Below are positions 36,389 to 40,819 of a stretch of DNA of 40,819 nucleotides, one piece after another (the first letter of the stretch is position 1; the number at the start of each line of letters is the position of its first letter). The stretch covers positions 1-40,819 of the forward strand of contig NZ_JACXXE010000017.1 of assembly GCF_014764715.1 (NCBI RefSeq), in the 5' to 3' direction. Source of the DNA: Bacillus crepusculi (GTDB lineage: Bacteria > Bacillota > Bacilli > Bacillales > Bacillaceae). Both the position numbers and the translations under genes were made by a program. Under the pieces are notes generated by a model. It saw only the letters and a list, made by a program, of their open reading frames with translations, was not told the origin of the DNA and ran no database searches.

Positions 36389-38104
36389 TCAATCATGATT
36401 GAACACGATTTGCCTTTCTAGTTCTTTCATTCTTCTGAAGTATCCATTTTTATTCATCAATTGATTGTAAGTTCCGTATTCTCGTACTTTGCCATTCTCT
36501 AAGACAATAATTTGATCCATATGCTCTAGTTCTGTCAAGCGGTGACTAATGAGAACGAGTGTTGCATCTCCTATTTGATTAAACAAAGTAGACATGATCT
36601 TTTTTTCAGTGATTGAATCCATGGAAGAGGTAGGTTCATCTAGTATCCAAATTTTTGCCTCTTTTAGTAATAGGCGGGCAATAGCTAGTCTTTGCTTCTC
36701 ACCACCTGATAGGTTTTTCCCTTTTTCTTGAACATGCTGATCCAAACTGATATAAGATAGCTGTGCTCTCGATAATACTTGTATTAAAAGATCGTCAGGT
36801 GCATCATGTTTTGCTATTTTTAAATTACTTCGAATCGTTCCAGCAAAAAAATGGTTCGACTGTAATGACACATTACATTGCTCCCAAATTATTTCCTCAT
36901 TGATATGTTTGATATCTGTATGATTGTAACGAATTTGTCCAGTGGATACATGATGTAATTTTAAGATGAGCTGAAGAATGGTTGATTTACCTGAACCACT
37001 TGGACCAACTATTGCCGTTTTTGAGCCAGGGGGTAGACTAAGTGAAATGTTTTCTAATGTCTTGCGTTCTTCTTGTTCATGAGTAAAACTGACTTGTTGA
37101 AGTTGAATGTTCGGTATGTGATCGAAGTTGAAATGATCATGCTGTTCTTTAGGTGCTTTCTCCTTTTCATTCCAAACATCAATTAATCTTCGAAACGATT
37201 GTTTACTTTGTTGTAGGTAGGATGGAACCAAGGCCATTGGAACCAATTGTTCAAAAGTAGTCATAGCTAGCATGAAAAGTAATGCAACAAAGACTCCTTC
37301 TAAACGCCCTTGCGAAACTTGATAACTTGCAAAAATAAGCACACATGTGGATAACAGTAATGAAATATAAAGTAAAAAGGCTTCATTCATTAACTGGATC
37401 CGTTGTGATTTTCTCTGCCTTCGTTCTAATTCAGAAATGGTATTAAGTACTTGATTTCTTTTTCTACCTGCCAGTTGATTTAACGTTAATTCTTGATATC
37501 CGTAAAGGAGTTCTGCAAACTCAGCAGAAAGGGTCCCTCTTAGTGCACGTATTTTCTCATCTATTTTCTGCTGCCATATATAAAAAATTCCGGGTACTAT
37601 GGCTAACATGACAAAACCACCTATCAAAACAATTAATGCTGTTCCTAATGAAAACAATGTAGTAAAGGAAATGGTCACAATCATGACAAAGCACATCACA
37701 ATTGGTGGATAAAGCACACGTAAAAAGACATTTTGAAGCGATTCAACATCACCAACAATTCGACCCAGCAATTCCCCACTACGGTATCGATTTAAAATAG
37801 TAGCTGCTAGCGGTTCAATCTTTTGAAAAATGAGTACACGTGCTCTGCCAAGTAATGTGAAGGTAGCCCGGTGTGAAATGTAGCGTTCGCTAAAACGAAA
37901 AATAGCCGTAAGCATTCCTAACAATTTTACTATTGCTGTCACAATCATTAATGTATAAATAGGCGGAGTCAAAGCTGCTTTCGAAATTAAATAGCCACTT
38001 GATGAAAATAAAATAACTGCTCCAATACCTGCTAAGAATCCAAATAGTATAGAGAGTAATAAATCCTTTTTTTCTTTGACCAATAGGACTAAAAAATCAC
38101 GCAT
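36389..38104 (-). CDS. cydC: ABC exporter subunit CydC type (cytochrome bd assembly)
   Basis: 571 residues: six-helix membrane domain (about 1-310) followed by an ATPase with Walker A GPSGSGKST (about 366-374), signature LSGGEKQR (about 470-477) and Walker B IWILDEP (about 490-496). CydDC exports glutathione/cysteine-type thiols and is needed to assemble cytochrome bd. I start at 38104 (MRDFLVLL): this ATG overlaps the preceding gene's stop by 8 nt and AAAGGGG lies about 10 nt upstream; the longer frame to 38305 reads through the neighbour. In B. subtilis naming this second gene is cydD. Confidence 0.88.
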   Translation of the reverse strand: MRDFLVLLVKEKKDLLLSILFGFLAGIGAVILFSSSGYLISKAALTPPIYTLMIVTAIVKLLGMLTAIFRFSERYISHRATFTLLGRARVLIFQKIEPLAATILNRYRSGELLGRIVGDVESLQNVFLRVLYPPIVMCFVMIVTISFTTLFSLGTALIVLIGGFVMLAIVPGIFYIWQQKIDEKIRALRGTLSAEFAELLYGYQELTLNQLAGRKRNQVLNTISELERRQRKSQRIQLMNEAFLLYISLLLSTCVLIFASYQVSQGRLEGVFVALLFMLAMTTFEQLVPMALVPSYLQQSKQSFRRLIDVWNEKEKAPKEQHDHFNFDHIPNIQLQQVSFTHEQEERKTLENISLSLPPGSKTAIVGPSGSGKSTILQLILKLHHVSTGQIRYNHTDIKHINEEIIWEQCNVSLQSNHFFAGTIRSNLKIAKHDAPDDLLIQVLSRAQLSYISLDQHVQEKGKNLSGGEKQRLAIARLLLKEAKIWILDEPTSSMDSITEKKIMSTLFNQIGDATLVLISHRLTELEHMDQIIVLENGKVREYGTYNQLMNKNGYFRRMKELERQIVFNHD

Positions 38105-39818
38105 CAGGTACATTTCCCCTTTGAATGGAGACCATTTCTTTATACATGTGATCTTTTTCGAGCAGTTCCCTATGAGTGCCTGACATTCGTATCTCCCCTT
38201 GATGTAATAAAATGACTTGATCCGCCTTTTGAATGGTATGGAGACGATGAGCAACTGTGATGACGGTAGCAATGCGAGATAACTTGTCCAATGAGTTTTG
38301 AACAATCCGCTCTGTTTCTAAATCCATCCCACTTGTTGGTTCATCAAATAAAATAATTTGTGATTTTTTCAAAAAAGCTCTTGCTATCAGAATTCGCTGT
38401 TTTTCTCCACCAGAAACGCCTCTTCCTCCTTCACCAATAGGTGTGTGGAACTGTTGAGGGAGTGATCGTATCCATTCTTCAATTCCAGCAGCTCTTGCTG
38501 CTTCAATGACTTCCGCCTCAGATTGACCTTGTGAGCCTAAAAGTATGTTATCTAATATCGTTCCAGAAAATAAATAGGCATCCTGAGCGATATAACTCAC
38601 CTGATTAAACCAGCTTTGTTCGGAATATGTGGTAAGTGACGTCCCTTTAACAAGGTATTCTCCTTTCTTTATAGGTAAAAGTCCTGCCAATACATATAGC
38701 ATAGTTGTTTTCCCTCCTCCAGTTGGTCCAACTATCCCTACTCTTTCATAAGGGGAAATTTTGATAGAAATTGGTTTTGACTGAAACCCGTTTTGATAGC
38801 CAAAGACGGCTCCTTTTAATTCCAATGTCGGAGGGTGGTCTTTGGATAGCGTATCATTGCCCCAGTTCATGCTAATGGTTTCTTCATCAAGTAAGTCCTC
38901 AATTATTTTTGCAGCCCCCTTACTTGCTTTCCCAGAATGAAAGGCAGTACCGAATTCTTTTAATTTATTAAAGAATTCAGGTGCTAAAATCAGCATCATA
39001 AAACCAGTAGTAAAGCTTGTATCTTGAATAATCACCATACGTACTGATACTTCTAGCGCAACTAAACCTATGCTGAGCATTGAAATGAATTCCAGTGCAA
39101 AAGAATTAGAGAAAGCTACTTTTAAAACTTGCATGGTAGCATCACGAAACTGCATGCTACTTCGTTCAATTACTTCTTTTTGATATGCTGATCTTCCAAA
39201 CAACTTTAAGCTGATCAGGCCTTGAAGTGTATCTAGAAATGTTTCTGAAAAAGCGGCCATCTTATTTAACTGTTCTTTGGATTTATCACCAGTTTTTATG
39301 CCAATGATTATCATGAAAACGGGGATAAATGGGGCGGTTATGAGTAATATGACTCCTGTGGCCCAGTGTTCCGAAAAAATAACGAGCAAAATGATAACAG
39401 GAATGATTAACGATTGTATAAGTTGTGGGACGTATTGACTATAATAGCGTTCCACTTCATCAACTGTGTCTAGAAAGTAACTCACTTGTTTTCCTGTTCT
39501 TTTTTTTATATGTTGTTGGATCGAATGTTTTGTTAATTTATCCATTATATTCATACGCAAGAAGGTCTTAGCATGGCTGCCTATTCGCATGCCGATATGT
39601 TGAATGTAAGAGCGGAAAAAAACGCGCCCTGTAATAGAAGTAATGAGGAAAATCACATCTATAGATATGTCATCAATAGACCCTTTTTTTAAAAAAATCA
39701 CATCGATTATCTTCACAATAAATAGAGCTTGTAGGATCATGCAAGCCCCTAGTGCTAGAGTGCAAAACCCCATAATGATCAGCTTATTCTTTTCACGTTT
39801 TAATAATTGGTTAAGCAA
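38097..39818 (-). CDS. cydD: ABC exporter subunit CydD type (cytochrome bd assembly)
   Basis: 573 residues: membrane domain (about 1-310) containing the CydD-type stretch DTVDEVERYYSQYVPQLIQS, then ATPase with Walker A GPTGGGKTT, signature VSGGEKQR and Walker B IILFDEPTSG. Partner of the downstream CydC-type subunit, to which it is translationally coupled. I choose TTG at 39818 (LLNQLLKREKN) because AAAGGAG lies 7 nt upstream; the ATG at 39881 has none. In B. subtilis nomenclature this first gene is called cydC. The operon converges on cydABS instead of following it. Confidence 0.88.
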   Translation of the reverse strand: MLNQLLKREKNKLIIMGFCTLALGACMILQALFIVKIIDVIFLKKGSIDDISIDVIFLITSITGRVFFRSYIQHIGMRIGSHAKTFLRMNIMDKLTKHSIQQHIKKRTGKQVSYFLDTVDEVERYYSQYVPQLIQSLIIPVIILLVIFSEHWATGVILLITAPFIPVFMIIIGIKTGDKSKEQLNKMAAFSETFLDTLQGLISLKLFGRSAYQKEVIERSSMQFRDATMQVLKVAFSNSFALEFISMLSIGLVALEVSVRMVIIQDTSFTTGFMMLILAPEFFNKLKEFGTAFHSGKASKGAAKIIEDLLDEETISMNWGNDTLSKDHPPTLELKGAVFGYQNGFQSKPISIKISPYERVGIVGPTGGGKTTMLYVLAGLLPIKKGEYLVKGTSLTTYSEQSWFNQVSYIAQDAYLFSGTILDNILLGSQGQSEAEVIEAARAAGIEEWIRSLPQQFHTPIGEGGRGVSGGEKQRILIARAFLKKSQIILFDEPTSGMDLETERIVQNSLDKLSRIATVITVAHRLHTIQKADQVILLHQGEIRMSGTHRELLEKDHMYKEMVSIQRGNVPDA

Positions 39819-40362
39819 ATTGATTCTCCTTTCGATCAATATCAGGCAGCACCATGAATGAAGAAAAGAGCAAGCCCCCATAGAAATAGAAAGTTTACTC
39901 TTAAAATGAAATAAGTTTTATGTTCAAATTTATTCTTATCAAATAGGTACTGTATTTATTTGTTAAAGGATTTTAAAAGATGACAAATTTACAGTCTTTA
40001 TTTGCATCTTACCATTTCAATTTCTTTAATTTGAGATAGATCAAATAGAATTTGTGAAATTATATCGAATGTTTGAAGCAGGATTATAGTAGAAAAAAGA
40101 GGAGACATCTAGGGGAAGCTCAATAACATTTAACATTCTTTGTCATTGAAGCTTTATCATTGTTTATGTAGCTGTACATGTACAATACCTTAAGAAAAAT
40201 GAATAAAAGGGTATATTGAAGATAGAGATGTATGGCCATTCATCTCTATTGCTCTCTACTATTATTATAACCCGAATTTAATATGCTTTATAGACTGTTT
40301 TCCGCCCGCATCAGCCCGTATACTGTTATACGCAAGTCAAAAACGATAAGGGATGTGGCTGT
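39819..40362. other. Long AT-rich intergenic region upstream of cydDC and arr
   Basis: No credible reading frame. Visible elements are ATTTGA-N6-TCAAAT (40029-40046), an Fnr/Crp-like dyad; a 9-bp hairpin ATAGAGATG/CATCTCTAT (40222-40249); a palindrome TGTACATGTACA (40173-40184); and CGTATA-N4-TATACG (40317-40332) just before arr. Both flanking genes should be transcribed outward from here; I could not fix their promoters. Confidence 0.45.
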
Positions 40363-40779
40363 ATGAATGACAAGAAAGATGTTTTAGATCCTGGGCCGTT
40401 TTTTCATGGGACGAAAGCGGAATTGAAGATTGGGGACCTGCTTGAACCGTTGCATTTATCCAATTATCAGGATAAACAATCGAACCACATCTATTTTACT
40501 GGAACATTAAACGCAGCCAAATGGGGAGCTGAATTAGCCCGGTCTGATGCAAAAGAGAGAATTTATGTTGTAGAACCGACAGGCGAGTTTGAAGACGATC
40601 CGAATTTGACTGACAAAAAATTTCCCGGTAACCCGACCCGTTCCTATCGATCGAAATCCCCTTTGAAAATTGTCGCAGAATTAGGCGCTTGGGAAAGACA
40701 TTCCGATGAAGAAATCAACCATATGCTGACGTCGTTGAAAAAGTTAAGGGAAGAAGGAAAAAATGTCATATACGATTGA
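40363..40779 (+). CDS. arr: Rifamycin ADP-ribosyltransferase
   Basis: 138 residues, the standard Arr length. Family blocks are clear: PFFHGTKAELKIGDLL (residues about 12-27), SNHIYFTGTLNAAKWGAELA (about 40-59), IYVVEPTGEFEDDPN (about 67-81) and TRSYRSKSPLKIV (about 92-104), with the conserved His15 and Asp79 region around the active site. It transfers ADP-ribose from NAD+ to the C23 hydroxyl of rifamycins, which inactivates them. The ATG follows AAGGGATGTGGCTGT. Chromosomal arr homologues occur in several environmental bacteria. It is oriented away from cydDC and seems to be transcribed alone. Confidence 0.95.
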   Translation: MNDKKDVLDPGPFFHGTKAELKIGDLLEPLHLSNYQDKQSNHIYFTGTLNAAKWGAELARSDAKERIYVVEPTGEFEDDPNLTDKKFPGNPTRSYRSKSPLKIVAELGAWERHSDEEINHMLTSLKKLREEGKNVIYD

Positions 40780-40819
40780 TTCGTATGTGAGGAATAGATG
40801 AATAAAAGGCCGCCCGATT

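Noticed and set aside
38105..38305. 67-residue N-terminal extension of the CydC-type ABC protein
   Set aside because: It reads through the coding end of the CydD-type gene in another frame; the overlapping ATG at 38104 is the natural start.
40173..40184. TGTACATGTACA palindrome as an operator
   Set aside because: Perfect but isolated, not placed on a recognisable promoter; short palindromes of this kind arise by chance in AT-rich DNA.

Overview
The window looks like chromosomal DNA of a Bacillus of the B. pumilus / safensis / altitudinis type. The basis is protein resemblance only: LicT, BglP, BglH, PbuE and TrhO close to their B. subtilis counterparts, T-box and adenine-riboswitch leaders of the bacilli, strong AGGAGG-type ribosome binding sites, and an Arr rifamycin ADP-ribosyltransferase. 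No rRNA, tRNA, CRISPR array or intact mobile element was found.

Left part (1-16.3 kb), mostly core-like genes: a small zinc-ribbon protein, a T-box-controlled archaeal-type prolyl-tRNA synthetase, the adenine-riboswitch purine exporter pbuE, a hotdog-fold MaoC protein, a GNAT acetyltransferase, a MarR regulator, a membrane protein coupled to a TudS/DUF523 iron-sulfur protein with an extra C-terminal domain, an aldo/keto reductase, a decayed IS3-type transposase, a very small membrane protein, trhO, an amino-acid permease, and the licT-bglP-bglH aryl-beta-glucoside system with its cre site and LicT antiterminator.

Middle part (16.3-30.8 kb), visibly AT-richer and accessory-looking: a sugar/polyol catabolic island. 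Three promoters carry the same palindrome TGAACCGGTTCA (16404, 20273, 22830). They drive a zinc alcohol dehydrogenase / IolD-like ThDP enzyme / ThuA-like protein operon, a NupG-type MFS transporter, and a GMC oxidoreductase / HAD phosphatase operon. A LacI-family repressor is encoded between the second and third promoters. Beside it lie a promoter with a 22-bp near-palindrome driving a ROK-like regulator, an 80-residue orphan and a second HAD phosphatase, then a second LacI repressor facing away from a histidinol-dehydrogenase-like (HpsN-like) enzyme whose promoter carries a different 20-bp palindrome. A hexapeptide acetyltransferase closes this part. I read it as an uncharacterised oxidative pathway for a polyol, cyclitol or keto-sugar. 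The substrate is not visible from sequence.

Right part (30.8-40.8 kb): a FAD monooxygenase, its TetR regulator and a LysE-type exporter share two matching operator-like palindromes. Next come cytochrome bd genes cydA-cydB-cydS, converging on a cydD-cydC ABC exporter operon on the other strand, and finally arr.

TTG start codons are frequent from 19 kb onward (ThuA-like, MFS, GMC, acetyltransferase, FAD monooxygenase, CydA, CydD), each chosen because a good ribosome binding site sits at the right distance. All identifications come from reading the sequence; no database search was run.
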